A stretch of 38,032 nucleotides of DNA from Acidobacteriota bacterium (lineage in GTDB: Bacteria > Acidobacteriota > Terriglobia > 2-12-FULL-54-10): contig JACQGE010000045.1 in NCBI GenBank assembly GCA_016199675.1, positions 1-38,032 of the forward strand, in the 5' to 3' direction. Of the stretch, positions 8,951-17,822 are shown in pieces. Below the pieces are notes generated by a model that saw only the letters and a list, made by a program, of their open reading frames with translations, made no database searches and was not told where the DNA came from. The first letter of the stretch is position 1, and each line of letters begins with the position of its first letter. The translations under genes were made by a program, and so were the position numbers.

Positions 8951-9451
8951 TTAAGCCAGAGGAATCATTTCGCCAAGGCAGCGAACTTGGGAAGGATCGT
9001 GCAGATCCTGAAAAGCTTCCTCCACGGTCTTAGCAGATAAAGGGAGCCGCAGCGAAGGAGCAATTTCCCGCAAAGGCTCCAGAACAAATCTTCTTTCCAG
9101 CATCCGAGGGTGGGGCAACACTAGGGCTTCACTGGCAAATACCAAATCATCATAGAGCAAGATATCAATGTCAATAGTACGGGGGCCTTTGGGCTGCTGC
9201 CGCTGTCGGCCTAGCTCCTCTTCAATCTGTTGCACTTCCCGCAACAGAGCCAGCGGGGGAAGATTTGTTTCTGCCTCGACTACACAATTCAAGAACCAAT
9301 TCTGCTTGGCAAAGTCCACCGGCTCGGTCTCATAAACAGAAGAAAAACGCTGTAACTGGATTCCTTTTTGCGCCAAGGACTGGCAGGCCCGGCGAAGATT
9401 CTCCATCCGGTTTCCCATATTGGAGCCGAGCGAGAGATAAACGGTCATCAC
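8951..9451 (-). CDS. folK: 6-hydroxymethyl-7,8-dihydropterin pyrophosphokinase
   Basis: The protein has 166 residues, normal for HPPK. It starts with VYLSLGSNMGNRMENL, which forms the pterin pocket. FSSVYETEPVDFAKQNWFLN follows, and GPRTIDIDILLYDD carries the two metal-binding aspartates of the family signature. It ends with LPHPRMLERRFVLEPL. The enzyme transfers pyrophosphate from ATP to hydroxymethyl-dihydropterin in folate synthesis. The gene lies only 3 bp after the ruvB stop, so it is probably the last gene of a ruvA-ruvB-folK transcript. That is an unusual partner for the Ruv genes, since folK more often sits with folP or folB. Start could be either of two adjacent Met codons. Confidence 0.93.
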   Translation of the reverse strand: MMTVYLSLGSNMGNRMENLRRACQSLAQKGIQLQRFSSVYETEPVDFAKQNWFLNCVVEAETNLPPLALLREVQQIEEELGRQRQQPKGPRTIDIDILLYDDLVFASEALVLPHPRMLERRFVLEPLREIAPSLRLPLSAKTVEEAFQDLHDPSQVRCLGEMIPLA

Positions 9452-9454
9452 GAT

Positions 9455-10483
9455 TTAAAACAGGGCATTTTGAGCGCGGGTCGGCTCAATGCCGAAGTGC
9501 TGATAAGCAAGCGGAGTAGCCACGCGGCCACGCGGCGTGCGGTGCAGAAAACCGATCTGAATCAGGTAGGGCTCGTAAATCTCTTCAATGGCATCCACCT
9601 CTTCGCTCAGCGAAGCGGCCAGGGTGTTGACGCCCACCGGCCCCCCTCCGTACTTCTCGATGATGGTCAGCAGCAGCTTGCGGTCCACCTCATCAAACCC
9701 GTAGTGGTCCACTTCCAGCATCTCCAGCGCCGCCCGAGCGACCGGCCCGGTGATGGAACCGTCGGCCTTGACCTCGGCAAAATCGCGGACGCGCCGGAGC
9801 AAGCGGTTGGCCACGCGCGGAGTGCCTCGGCTGCGCCGGGCGATCTCTGCAGTGCCCTCCTCGTCCACCGGAATGTTTAAGATGCCTGCCGAGCGCCGCA
9901 CAATAATTTCCAATTCTCCCGGCGTGTAGAAATCAATGCGATGCACAATCCCAAAACGGCCGCGCAGCGGGCCGCTGATGAGACCGGCACGGGTGGTGGC
10001 CCCGATCAGAGTGAACGGCGCGATGTTCAGCTTGAGCGTCCGCGCTGCCGGGCCTTGCCCAACGACATAGTCAATGTGAAAATCTTCGAGCGCCGGATAC
10101 AGCAGTTCTTCGAGCTGGCTGTTCAAGCGGTGAATTTCATCAATGAAAAGAACCTGAAATTTCTCAACATTGCTCAGGATGGCCGCCAGGTCTTTTTTGT
10201 CCTCGATCACCGGTCCCGAGGTGCCTTGGAAAGCCACGTTCAATTCGTTGGCAATGATGGTGGCGAGCGTCGTCTTGCCCAGACCGGGCGGCCCGTAAAG
10301 CAGCACGTGATCGAGCCCTTCCTCGCGCGCCTTGGCGGCCTGAATGGCGATGGCGAGGTTTTCTTTGACCTTCTGCTGCCCGATAAACTCCCGCAGGAAC
10401 TTGGGCCGCAAACTGTATTCAAAGGACTGTTCACCGGGCAGCACATCGCCGGAGACAATCCGCTCTTTTTCTTCGTTAGACAT
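9455..10483 (-). CDS. ruvB: Holliday junction branch-migration helicase subunit RuvB
   Basis: The protein has 342 residues. It is an AAA+ ATPase with Walker A GPPGLGKT (residues 64-71) and Walker B FIDEIHRL (113-120). Sensor 1/arginine-finger sequence [18 protein letters not shown] follows. The C-terminal winged-helix DNA-binding domain includes [22 protein letters not shown]. RuvB hexamers pull DNA through the RuvA-bound Holliday junction. The gene lies 36 bp downstream of ruvA and 3 bp upstream of folK on the same strand. ruvC is not in the window. Confidence 0.97.
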   Translation of the reverse strand: MSNEEKERIVSGDVLPGEQSFEYSLRPKFLREFIGQQKVKENLAIAIQAAKAREEGLDHVLLYGPPGLGKTTLATIIANELNVAFQGTSGPVIEDKKDLAAILSNVEKFQVLFIDEIHRLNSQLEELLYPALEDFHIDYVVGQGPAARTLKLNIAPFTLIGATTRAGLISGPLRGRFGIVHRIDFYTPGELEIIVRRSAGILNIPVDEEGTAEIARRSRGTPRVANRLLRRVRDFAEVKADGSITGPVARAALEMLEVDHYGFDEVDRKLLLTIIEKYGGGPVGVNTLAASLSEEVDAIEEIYEPYLIQIGFLHRTPRGRVATPLAYQHFGIEPTRAQNALF

Positions 10484-10519
10484 CGTTATTCTATAAACTA
10501 TGAACGCAACTGCGGCCAG

Positions 10520-11137
10520 TTAGGAGAAAAATTTTCTGGCCAGCAAGCGCAGAGAAGCTTTTAATAATTGCTCAAAATCCCCGTTGACGGCTTCCTGGCG
10601 TGCTTCCCGCACTGCCATCTCCGCAACGTAGCTGGTATAACCCAAATTCACCAAGGCTGAGAGAACATCGTCTTCCACGCTGGCTGGCCGGGTCGCGGGC
10701 ACTTTCGTTTCTACGGCCGCTTCCTCAATAGCCATCTTGTCGAGTTTCTCCCGCAACTCCACAATCAACCGCTCGGCGGTCTTTCGGCCCACTCCGGGAA
10801 TGTGAACGAGTTTGTTCACATCCCCCCGGCGAATCGCCGGAACCAATTCCTCCATCTCCAACCCGGAAAGAACGGTAACTGCCAATTTCGGGCCAACTCC
10901 GGAAACGCTCAGCAGCTTTTCAAAGAGGTTCTTCTCTTTTTCAGTGCGGAATCCATATAGGGTGAGGCTGTCTTCCCGGACATGAGTATAAATATGAAGA
11001 TCAACTTCCGCCCCCGGAGCAGCGAGATCATAGAAAGTGGAGACAGGAATGAAGACCTCATAGCCAACCCCGCCGGTCTCGATGACGACCCGGTTCGGAT
11101 TCTTGGCGATCAGCCTGCCACGCAGATGAGCAATCAT
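10520..11137 (-). CDS. ruvA: Holliday junction DNA-binding subunit RuvA
   Basis: The protein has 205 residues. It starts with MIAHLRGRLIAKNPNRVVIE, the OB-fold domain I of RuvA. Two helix-hairpin-helix motifs follow (SGVGPKLAVTVLSGL and PGVGRKTAERLIVELR). The small C-terminal domain (LVNLGYTSYVAEMAVREA) contacts RuvB. The frame is open up to 11257, but the ATG at 11137 begins the conserved family sequence and has GGGG about eight bases upstream. The extension would also cross the promoter at 11230-11257. RuvA tetramers bind and flatten four-way junctions and load RuvB, encoded next. Confidence 0.95.
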   Translation of the reverse strand: MIAHLRGRLIAKNPNRVVIETGGVGYEVFIPVSTFYDLAAPGAEVDLHIYTHVREDSLTLYGFRTEKEKNLFEKLLSVSGVGPKLAVTVLSGLEMEELVPAIRRGDVNKLVHIPGVGRKTAERLIVELREKLDKMAIEEAAVETKVPATRPASVEDDVLSALVNLGYTSYVAEMAVREARQEAVNGDFEQLLKASLRLLARKFFS

Positions 11138-11229
11138 TCGATCCCCGACCCAACTCCCTCTCCACTTCCCCTCAACCTGTCTGGGTGCAGAGATTCTTTC
11201 TCTCAAGAAGTGATAAAGTCCCGCCCGTG

Positions 11230-11257
11230 ATTTTACCGCCCCTGCGCGGGGTGTCAA
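11230..11257 (-). promoter_or_regulatory. Sigma70-type promoter of the ruvA-ruvB-folK unit
   Basis: On the minus strand this reads TTGACA, a 16-bp spacer, then TAAAAT. That is a perfect -35 and a 5/6 match for -10. It lies about 92 bp upstream of the ruvA ATG and points at it. The spacer itself contains a short inverted repeat (CCCC...GGGG). I saw no LexA-like site beside it. Confidence 0.6.
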
Positions 11258-11293
11258 GGAAGCTTAACCGCTGAGGGCCAACGACGCACCTAA

Positions 11294-11307
11294 GGGGCTA
11301 AAGCCCC
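11294..11307. repeat. Palindrome GGGGCTAAAGCCCC
   Basis: A 14-bp inverted repeat (stem GGGGCT/AGCCCC with a two-base AA turn). It lies 20 bp from the larger palindrome at 11328-11347. The pair looks like a composite intergenic palindromic element. Confidence 0.55.
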
Positions 11308-11327
11308 ATCTTTCCCGAGTTCCTATC

Positions 11328-11347
11328 GGCACGCCTGAAGGCGTGCC
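11328..11347. repeat. Palindromic intergenic element, copy 1
   Basis: A 20-bp inverted repeat: GGCACGCC, then TGAA, then GGCGTGCC. The flanks ATC before and CTGACGG after are shared with the copy at 17184-17203. The arms differ between the copies at one position on each side so that pairing is kept. Confidence 0.65.
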
Positions 11348-11415
11348 CTGACGGCGCTCTAAGGAAGTTTTACAAGAGCTTATAGTGGTAATGAGGGGTT
11401 CGGCAGTATGTCGCA

Positions 11416-11453
11416 TGGCGGCCAGTCCGTTTCTTGCCGGCTGCTGGCCGCCA
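11416..11453 (-). terminator. Long hairpin downstream of glnA
   Basis: GGCGGCCAG (11417-11425) pairs perfectly with CTGGCCGCC (11444-11452), and T11416/A11453 adds a tenth pair. The loop is 18 bases. It begins about 30 bases after the glnA stop in the direction of transcription. No T-run follows, so it is either a factor-dependent terminator, a 3'-end stabiliser or another palindromic repeat. Confidence 0.4.
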
Positions 11454-11482
11454 AAAGCTTGATGCGGGGATCCAAGAAAAAA

Positions 11483-12814
11483 TCAGTAAATTTGCAAATA
11501 CTTCTCCAATTCCCAGTTGCTTACTTGCAAGCGGTACTCATCCCACTCTTTTGTTTTGGCCTCGATAAAGCTCCTAAAGGTATGCTCGCCCAAGGCTTCC
11601 TGGACGACTTTGTCGCCTTTCAGTTCTTTCAAGGCCGAGTCCAGAGAATCGGGCAGGGTATCAATCTTTAGCTTCGCCAGCTTGGCATCGTCGAAGTGAT
11701 ACACATCCTCTTCGACCGGAGGCGGAGCCGGCAGTTTGCGCTTGATGCCGTCTAGTCCCGTCTTGAGCATCACGGCGAAGGCCAGGTAGAGGTTGCAACT
11801 GGGGTCGGGGCAACGCAATTCGGCCCGCGTCGCCTGGTACTTGCCTTCCGAATACTGCGGAATACGGATCAGCGCGGAGCGGTTGATGCGCGCCCAACTG
11901 ATATACACCGGAGCCTCGAAACCAGGAACCAGGCGCTTATAAGAATTTACAGTGGGGGACAGAATGGCGGACATGGCCTTCACATGAGCGAGCTGGCCCG
12001 CAATAAAAGAATAGGCAATCTTGGAGAGCCGGTACTGATCTTTGGGATCATAAAAGGAGTTCTTCTTGGTCTTCCGATCAAAGAAGCTCTGGTGCACGTG
12101 CATACCGGAGCCGTTGATGCCCGCGATGGGCTTGGGCATGAAAGTGGCGTACAGATTGTGCTGTTGCGCCACGGCTTTGAGGACAAACCGCAGAGTGGTG
12201 GCGCTGTCGGCTGTCTTCAGGGCATGAGCATAGCGGAAATCAATCTCATGCTGCCCGACCGCCACTTCATGATGCGAAGCCTCCACCTCAATTCCGAAGT
12301 GTTCCAAAGCCTTGGTCATGTCTCTCCGGACCTCATAAGCCAGATCGGTGGAAAAATCAAAGTATCCGGCCTGGTCGTGAGGAACGGGTCCAGAGTTGTT
12401 GTTCCGATGAAACAGGAAGAATTCCAACTCCGGCCCAACGTTGTACTCGTAGCCCAGCGCCTCCGCCTCCTGTAAAACGCGCTTCAAGATATAGCGAGGG
12501 TCGCCTTCAAAAGGAGTCCCATCCGGCTTATGGACATCGCAGATGAACCGGCAAGTCTGTCCTTCTTCCACGGCTAGCCAAGGAATGACCGCATAGGTCG
12601 TGATGTCCGGTTTCAGAAACATGTCGCTTTCGGAAATGCGGGCGAAACCTTCGATGGAAGAACCATCAAACCAAGTTCCATATTGAAGGCAGTCGGGCAG
12701 GTGCTGCACCGGAATCGTAACCGTTTTGACGATGCCGAAAATATCGGTAAATTGCAGTTGAACAAAGTGGACATTGTCTTGCTTCACTTGCTTTAGGACT
12801 TGCTGTTGATTCAT
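11483..12814 (-). CDS. glnA: Glutamine synthetase type I
   Basis: The protein has 443 residues, the length of the Bacillus/Thermotoga-like GSI-alpha branch. The N-terminal beta-grasp is followed by WFDGSSIEGFARISESD, the GPELEFFLF metal site, GINGSGMHVHQS in the ATP/glutamate region, and an NSYKRLVPGFEAP loop. The C-terminus (LGEHTFRSFIEAKTKEWDEYRLQVSNWELEKYL) also resembles GSI-alpha. I did not find the adenylylation-site tyrosine context of GSI-beta enzymes, so control by feedback inhibition rather than adenylylation is inferred. The frame is open to 12877, but AAAGGAGC sits about ten bases before the ATG at 12814, which fixes the start. The enzyme makes glutamine from glutamate, ammonia and ATP in the cytoplasm. 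Confidence 0.95.
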   Translation of the reverse strand: MNQQQVLKQVKQDNVHFVQLQFTDIFGIVKTVTIPVQHLPDCLQYGTWFDGSSIEGFARISESDMFLKPDITTYAVIPWLAVEEGQTCRFICDVHKPDGTPFEGDPRYILKRVLQEAEALGYEYNVGPELEFFLFHRNNNSGPVPHDQAGYFDFSTDLAYEVRRDMTKALEHFGIEVEASHHEVAVGQHEIDFRYAHALKTADSATTLRFVLKAVAQQHNLYATFMPKPIAGINGSGMHVHQSFFDRKTKKNSFYDPKDQYRLSKIAYSFIAGQLAHVKAMSAILSPTVNSYKRLVPGFEAPVYISWARINRSALIRIPQYSEGKYQATRAELRCPDPSCNLYLAFAVMLKTGLDGIKRKLPAPPPVEEDVYHFDDAKLAKLKIDTLPDSLDSALKELKGDKVVQEALGEHTFRSFIEAKTKEWDEYRLQVSNWELEKYLQIY

Positions 12815-13129
12815 GAATTCGATGCTCCTTTCAAGAATCCCTGGCGCGATTGATTTCATAGGAGAGCAAGCTGCCATCCTTGGACGTTTTAATTTTCAGG
12901 ATGATACTAACACCCAAATTTTCAAAGAATTACAGTAAGAACTCCGAGTTTCCTTCCAAAGCAGGGTAACTTGTTCGAGGGCTATTTCACCAATCTTGTG
13001 AGAGAAATTACCCTATCCCCTCCGCCCGTTGGGATTGCTGATTTAAAAAATAATTCCCGAATTTCTTCCGGCAGAACAGTAAAAAAGGCAGAAGGTGGGA
13101 GTGGGAAGTCTTTGGAATGGATTTTATTG
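12815..13129. other. Intergenic region upstream of glnA (315 bp)
   Basis: No coding region or structured RNA could be supported. It must hold the glnA promoter, transcribed leftward. I saw only poor sigma70 matches and no convincing GlnR- or NtrC-type palindrome. The right end is the 3' side of the secreted protein gene at 13130. Confidence 0.5.
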
Positions 13130-13750
13130 TTACTTCTCGTCCTTGGATTTCTTGGGAGGCTTAAGTGGGACGTCCATCCCTTCTGGCTCTTCGATGACAA
13201 CGATGCGCCCCTGCCGCTGATCGGCGTCGGCCAGCCAGACAGAGATTTCCTGGTTCAAAAATTCTTCTATTCGGGGAAAGGTCTCAAAGGGGGGATTCTG
13301 TCGTTTCCACAACGCAGGGCGGCCTACGGTCAGGTTCCATCGCCGTCCTCGCACTTCCAGGGTTGCAACATTCGTGCCGGAAAATTGCTCTCCTTCCGTC
13401 AGTGCTTCCAGGCGTCCGGTCAACTGCGACAAGGAGGTGATATAGCGGTTCCCCTCGCCATCCGGCCCGGAATAAGAAATTCTTCTCCTCCGTTCATCAA
13501 TAGCATAACTATTGCCTGCAGCCCGAAATTCCACTCGTTCCGGAGAAATCGCCCCTCCCTCTATAGGCACAAACTTTTCCAAGCGAATCCATCCAGCAAC
13601 CGAATTCGCTCTTGTCTCCATCAGGATGACGGTTCCTATGGTTTTCTTCCGCAAACTCACAACCCCCTCATAAATTCTGCGTTCTTGGGCCCAAGCTGAG
13701 AACGAAAATAGAACCAAAAGAATGCACACATGCAAGGTTCGATGTTTCAT
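13130..13750 (-). CDS. Secreted protein of unknown function
   Basis: The protein has 206 residues. It begins with a clear signal peptide (MKHRTLHVCILLVLFSFSAWA, probable cleavage after AWA). The mature part is rich in beta-strand pattern and polar residues, with no cysteines. It ends in a charged tail (PPKKSKDEK). I do not recognise a domain. AAAGGGG lies about five bases before the ATG, so the start is well supported. The gene stands alone between glnA and the aceBA region and is divergent from aceB. Export to the periplasm or beyond is inferred from the signal peptide, and no enzymatic motif is visible. Confidence 0.7.
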   Translation of the reverse strand: MKHRTLHVCILLVLFSFSAWAQERRIYEGVVSLRKKTIGTVILMETRANSVAGWIRLEKFVPIEGGAISPERVEFRAAGNSYAIDERRRRISYSGPDGEGNRYITSLSQLTGRLEALTEGEQFSGTNVATLEVRGRRWNLTVGRPALWKRQNPPFETFPRIEEFLNQEISVWLADADQRQGRIVVIEEPEGMDVPLKPPKKSKDEK

Positions 13751-13879
13751 GGGTCCCCTTTGCTTTGCAGGGCTCTTTCCTCCGGCAAAGACTCCTTTGG
13801 AATTCGAATGCCTTGTAAAAGAATTGTAATCGAAATTCCCAACGTGTTAACACAGAAGGTTTTTGGGATAGCACTTGTT

Positions 13880-14010
13880 CTATAAGATAGCTAAAAATAC
13901 CCGGAAAGACTTCCCATAAATTAAAATTATGAAAAACATAAAAATTATTATTTCTACAAATGGTAATTTGGTAATATAAATTAGATTGGCGGGGAATCCA
14001 CCCCTATTTA
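13880..14010. promoter_or_regulatory. AT-rich control region upstream of aceB-aceA
   Basis: A strongly AT-rich block in an otherwise GC-rich window. It contains the inverted repeat TTATG-AAAAA-CATAA (13927-13941) and a direct repeat of TGGTAAT (13961 and 13968 area). No clean -35/-10 pair could be assigned. It ends at the strong ribosome site AAGGAGG (14010-14016) of aceB. The placement suggests carbon-source control of the glyoxylate genes, but the regulator is not identifiable. Confidence 0.4.
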
Positions 14011-14020
14011 AGGAGGAAAG

Positions 14021-15682
14021 ATGGAAATGAAGGCGCAAGGCGCCCCTGTCACAACGGAGGACACAATAAAAGATTATCAAACTGAACTGAATCGCGCTTT
14101 GGAGCGGGAAGGCATTGAGATTCGAGGGCCTGTCTCCGAGCCATTCGCGAGAATCCTGACTCCGGAGGCCCTGCGATTTGTAGCAAAATTGAGCCGGCGG
14201 CACGAACCGACTCGGGTTTCTTTGCTTCAGAAAAGAGTCGAGCGGCAAGCGGAGATTGACGCCGGTAAGATGCCGGACTTTTTGCCGGAAACGGCCGAGA
14301 TTCGCCGAGCCTCGTGGACGATTACTCCTGTTCCAAAAGACCTCCAGGATCGGCGCGTAGAGATTACCGGCCCTGTTGACCGGAAGATGATTATCAATGC
14401 TCTGAACTCTGGCGCCAAAGTGTACATGGCGGATTTCGAAGATGCCCACTCGCCGGTCTGGGCTGCGACGATACAAGGACAGATCAATCTTTGCGATGCC
14501 GTCCGCCGGACTATCGAGTACACCAGTCCCGAAGGCGCTCGTTACCAGCTTAACCCGCAGACGGCTACTCTGCTGGTTCGTCCTCGCGGCTGGCACTTGG
14601 TGGAAAAACACCTGTGGGTGGATGGGAAGCCGGTTTCCGGCAGCCTCTTCGATTTCGCTCTGTACTTTTACCATAACGCCAAGGCGCTGATGGAGAGAGG
14701 GACTGGCCCGTACTTCTACTTGCCAAAGCTGGAAAGCCACCGGGAGGCCCGGCTGTGGAACGACGTTTTTGTCATGGCACAGCAAGAACTCGGCATCCCG
14801 CAAGGCACGATTAAAGCGACGGTGCTGATTGAAACCATCCTGGCCGCCTTCGAAATGGAGGAAATCCTGTACGAACTGCGGGAACATTCCTCCGGCCTGA
14901 ACTGCGGGCGCTGGGATTACATTTTCAGTTGCATCAAGAAGTTTAACAAATATCCGCAATTCGTGATGCCGGACCGCGCGCAGGTGACCATGACCACCCA
15001 TTTTTTGCGGCACTATTCCTTGCTGGCCATCCAAAGCTGCCACAAGCGCGGGGCGCACGCTATCGGCGGGATGGCAGCGCAGATTCCGATCAAGAATAAT
15101 CCAGCGGCGAACGAGCAGGCCATCGGGAAAGTGATTGCCGATAAGGAACGGGAGGCAGGCGACGGCCACGATGGCACGTGGGTGGCGCACCCCGGTCTGG
15201 TTCCTGTGGCCCTGAAAGCGTTTGATGCCCGGATGCCGGAGCCGAACCAGCTTCACCGCCTGCGGGAAGATGTCAAAGTTACGGCCGCCGATCTATTGCA
15301 GGTCCCCCAAGGAACCATCACTGACGGCGGACTGCGCACCAACCTGAATGTCGGGGTCTTGTACCTAGAGTCCTGGCTGCGAGGAAGTGGCTGCGTGCCA
15401 CTTTACAATTTGATGGAAGATGCAGCAACCTCGGAAATCTCCAGATCACAGGTTTGGCAATGGATTCGGCACAGGGCCAAGATGGACGATGGACGAACCG
15501 TCACCGCAGAATTAGCTCTGACAACGCTCAAAGAAGAAATGGACAAGATCCGGAAAGTGGTTGGAGAGAAAGTTTATGCTGCTGGCAAATATGATTTGGC
15601 TAGCAAGATTTTTGAGGAGTTAATCACCAGCAAGGAATTTGTTCAATTTCTGACAATTCCTGCCTACGAGTACTTAGATTAA
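14021..15682 (+). CDS. aceB: Malate synthase A
   Basis: The protein has 553 residues, normal for the MSA class and much shorter than malate synthase G. It has [14 protein letters not shown] (the acidic metal-binding strand), the [19 protein letters not shown] block, [20 protein letters not shown] with the catalytic glutamate region, and [16 protein letters not shown], which matches the family signature. The enzyme condenses glyoxylate with acetyl-CoA to malate, the second step of the glyoxylate bypass. AAGGAGG four bases before the ATG marks a strong translation start. Isocitrate lyase follows 67 bp downstream, so the two bypass genes form an aceB-aceA pair. No aceK (isocitrate dehydrogenase kinase) is nearby. 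Confidence 0.96.
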   Translation: MEMKAQGAPVTTEDTIKDYQTELNRALEREGIEIRGPVSEPFARILTPEALRFVAKLSRRHEPTRVSLLQKRVERQAEIDAGKMPDFLPETAEIRRASWTITPVPKDLQDRRVEITGPVDRKMIINALNSGAKVYMADFEDAHSPVWAATIQGQINLCDAVRRTIEYTSPEGARYQLNPQTATLLVRPRGWHLVEKHLWVDGKPVSGSLFDFALYFYHNAKALMERGTGPYFYLPKLESHREARLWNDVFVMAQQELGIPQGTIKATVLIETILAAFEMEEILYELREHSSGLNCGRWDYIFSCIKKFNKYPQFVMPDRAQVTMTTHFLRHYSLLAIQSCHKRGAHAIGGMAAQIPIKNNPAANEQAIGKVIADKEREAGDGHDGTWVAHPGLVPVALKAFDARMPEPNQLHRLREDVKVTAADLLQVPQGTITDGGLRTNLNVGVLYLESWLRGSGCVPLYNLMEDAATSEISRSQVWQWIRHRAKMDDGRTVTAELALTTLKEEMDKIRKVVGEKVYAAGKYDLASKIFEELITSKEFVQFLTIPAYEYLD

Positions 15683-15749
15683 CTTTTTTGATGGGCGGGC
15701 GTTCGGAACCCCGTCCTTAGAGACAAGAACAAGAATAAAGGAGTGAGCT

Positions 15750-17114
15750 GTGAACCTTGTAAACATGCAACAAGCCTGGGCGGATGATCGAGAGCGAAGA
15801 GGAATTGTGCGTCCTTACAAACCCGAGGACGTTTTGAAATTGAGAGGCTCGGTCCAGATCGAGCACACCCTGGCCAAGATGGGCGCGGAGAGGCTGCGTC
15901 ATTTGCTGGAAACCGATCCTTTTGTGGCCGCCTTGGGAGCCTTAACGGCGAACCAAGCGCTGCAACAAGTACAAGTCGGATTGAAGGCGGTCTATGTGAG
16001 CGGGTGGCAAGTGGCCGCAGACGCCAACGAGGCGGGGCAAATGTATCCCGATCAGAGTCTCTATCCTGCCGACAGCGTTCCCGCATTGGTCCGCCGCATT
16101 AACAACGCCTTTCTCCGCGCGGACCAGATCCATCATGCGAATGGGGAAAACGGGGTTTGCTGGTTCGCTCCTATCGTGGCAGACGGGGAAGCCGGCTTTG
16201 GTGGGAACCTGAATGCTTTCGAGTTGACCAAGGCGCTGATCGAGGCGGGGGCCGCAGCGATCCATCTGGAAGACCAACTCTCCTCGGCCAAAAAATGCGG
16301 GCACATGGGCGGCAAGGTTTTAGTTCCCTCGCGCGAGTTTATCCAGAAACTGATCGCGGCACGGTTGGCAACCGATGTTTTAGGAGTCCCTACCGTGATT
16401 GTGGCTCGGACCGATGCGCTCGGCGCCAATTTGCTCACCAGCGACATTGACCCGTGGGACCGGGGTTTCTTGACCGGCGAACGGACAGACGAAGGCTTTT
16501 ATCGAGTACGTCATGGCCTGGAGGCTGCCATCGCTCGGGCCTTGGCCTATGCGCCCTATGCGGATATGCTTTGGTTTGAAACTTCGGAACCGAATGTGGA
16601 AGAGGCCAGGCAATTTGCCGATGCGGTCCACGAGCAATTTCCCGGGAAACGGCTGATGTACAATTGTTCTCCCTCGTTTAACTGGAAGTTGAAGCTGGAT
16701 GCCCCAACCATTGCGCGTTTTCAGCATGAACTGGCCGATATGGGATACAAGTTCCAGTTTATTACACTGGCGGGGTTCCATGCGTTGAATCATTCGATGT
16801 TCCGTCTAGCTCTCGGTTACAAAGGGCATGGGATGACAGAATATGCTCAGTTCCAGGAGCAGGAGTTTCGCAGCCAGAAAGAAGGTTACGAGGCTGTGCG
16901 GCACCAGGAATTCGTGGGGACGGGTTACTACGATGAAGTGGCCCAGGTGATTTCCAGCGGGCAATCCTCGACCCTAGCCCTAGCTGGTTCTACCGAGGAA
17001 GAACAGTTCCGCCAACAGGCTCCCCAGCCGAAGAGCAGCGAACATGGCGGAGAAAAATTGCCAGCTTTGCCTGTGAAGCGCAGCGCAGAAGAAAAAAAAT
17101 CTTTGAGCCGCTAA
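15750..17114 (+). CDS. aceA: Isocitrate lyase
   Basis: The protein has 454 residues, near the E. coli type (434). The active-site signature [14 protein letters not shown] is present with the catalytic Cys183 in K181-K-C-G-H185. Metal and substrate residues lie in [11 protein letters not shown] and [14 protein letters not shown], and FNWKLKLDA carries the family NCSPSFNW motif. The enzyme cleaves isocitrate to glyoxylate and succinate. The start is GTG at 15750, six bases after AAAGGAG. The nearest ATG (15765) is badly spaced. The last ~40 residues are a low-complexity charged tail ([20 protein letters not shown]) beyond the usual end. It is the second gene of the aceBA pair. Confidence 0.96.
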   Translation: MNLVNMQQAWADDRERRGIVRPYKPEDVLKLRGSVQIEHTLAKMGAERLRHLLETDPFVAALGALTANQALQQVQVGLKAVYVSGWQVAADANEAGQMYPDQSLYPADSVPALVRRINNAFLRADQIHHANGENGVCWFAPIVADGEAGFGGNLNAFELTKALIEAGAAAIHLEDQLSSAKKCGHMGGKVLVPSREFIQKLIAARLATDVLGVPTVIVARTDALGANLLTSDIDPWDRGFLTGERTDEGFYRVRHGLEAAIARALAYAPYADMLWFETSEPNVEEARQFADAVHEQFPGKRLMYNCSPSFNWKLKLDAPTIARFQHELADMGYKFQFITLAGFHALNHSMFRLALGYKGHGMTEYAQFQEQEFRSQKEGYEAVRHQEFVGTGYYDEVAQVISSGQSSTLALAGSTEEEQFRQQAPQPKSSEHGGEKLPALPVKRSAEEKKSLSR

Positions 17115-17183
17115 GGCGACTTTCGAACTGCCGGCGGAACGAAGCATTCCGTTAAATCGCAATCAGAGCCTGCGAGAGGAATC

Positions 17184-17203
17184 GGCACGACTTAAGTCGT
17201 GCC
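17184..17203. repeat. Palindromic intergenic element, copy 2
   Basis: A perfect 20-bp palindrome built on GGCACGAC and GTCGTGCC with centre TTAA. It is flanked by ATC and CTGACGG exactly as at 11328-11347. It lies 70 bp below the aceA stop. Confidence 0.65.
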
Positions 17204-17224
17204 CTGACGGTTGCACATGCCGGT

Positions 17225-17250
17225 CTACACCATTTGTGAAACCGCTATAG
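17225..17250. repeat. Partial copy of the TACACC...TGAAA repeat module
   Basis: CTACACCATTTGTGAAA followed by CCGCTATAG resembles the right-hand block of the repeats at 4226-4308 and 33959-34025 (TACACC-AATRTGAAAATGC-CTAG). It sits about 20 bp right of the palindrome at 17184-17203. Confidence 0.35.
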
Positions 17251-17276
17251 TCGAATTTAGAGGATAACCCGGGCAT

Positions 17277-17822
17277 ATGAAAAAGCCCCTCCGGAAGTTG
17301 GGCGTCACCACGCATGTCGCGTTCTCAGTAGGCTGGCTTGGCGCAGAGGTTGGCTTCCTAGCCCTCGCCATCGTCGGTCTCACCAGCCAGGATGTTCAGG
17401 AGGTGCGTGCCGCTTATCTCGCAATGGATTTGATCGGCTGGTTCGTCATCGTCCCGTTCAGCTTCGCTGCGCTGATAACCGGCCTTATCCTGGCACTGGG
17501 CACCCCGTGGGGCTTGTTCCGGTACTATTGGATCGTGGCAAAATTCTTGTTGACCATCGGTGCCATCCTCGTCTTGCTGGTGCACACCAATGCGATGCAG
17601 GAGGCGGCGAGCCGCGTCTCAGGCGTAGCGGCAGAGACATTGTTCGGTGCCAGAGCCCATCTCCGCGCCAGTGGTGCCGGTGGCCATCTCGGCGATCTGC
17701 AGATGCAACTCCTGGTCGCCGCCGGCGCCGGGCTACTGGTGTTGCTCACGACCACAACGCTCGGCGTGTACAAGCCCTGGGGCAAGACACGCTACGGGCA
17801 GCGAAAGGTGTCGCAGCCGTAA
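17277..17822 (+). CDS. Small integral membrane protein, DUF2269-like
   Basis: The protein has 181 residues with four predicted membrane helices, roughly at 12-34, 48-74, 82-103 and 143-161. A histidine near the start of helix 1 (TTHVAFSVGWLGAEVGFLAL) and a GTPWGLFRYYWIVAKFLLT segment resemble the DUF2269 family of predicted membrane proteins, which has no known function. The base composition looks more GC-rich at third positions than the neighbours, and the gene stands alone between two repeats and the hemerythrin-like gene. Recent acquisition is possible but unproven. A small inverted repeat (GATCC/GGATC, 17831-17844) lies just after the stop. The ribosome site is weak. Confidence 0.6.
   Translation: MKKPLRKLGVTTHVAFSVGWLGAEVGFLALAIVGLTSQDVQEVRAAYLAMDLIGWFVIVPFSFAALITGLILALGTPWGLFRYYWIVAKFLLTIGAILVLLVHTNAMQEAASRVSGVAAETLFGARAHLRASGAGGHLGDLQMQLLVAAGAGLLVLLTTTTLGVYKPWGKTRYGQRKVSQP

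Larger units (their letters stand above)
11138..11482. other. Intergenic region between ruvA and glnA (345 bp)
   Basis: No gene is seen here. From the ruvA side it holds the untranslated leader and promoter of ruvA (11230-11257), a 14-bp palindrome (11294-11307), a 20-bp palindrome (11328-11347) related to one at 17184-17203, and a long hairpin (11416-11453) below the glnA stop. Confidence 0.7.

Noticed and set aside
11138-11257. 40-codon N-terminal extension of ruvA
   Set aside because: Family homology begins at the ATG at 11137, and the extension covers the promoter.
13880-15256. 458-codon open frame on the minus strand opposite aceB
   Set aside because: It lies opposite a clear malate synthase gene, has no ribosome site and no recognisable motif. 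It is a compositional shadow.
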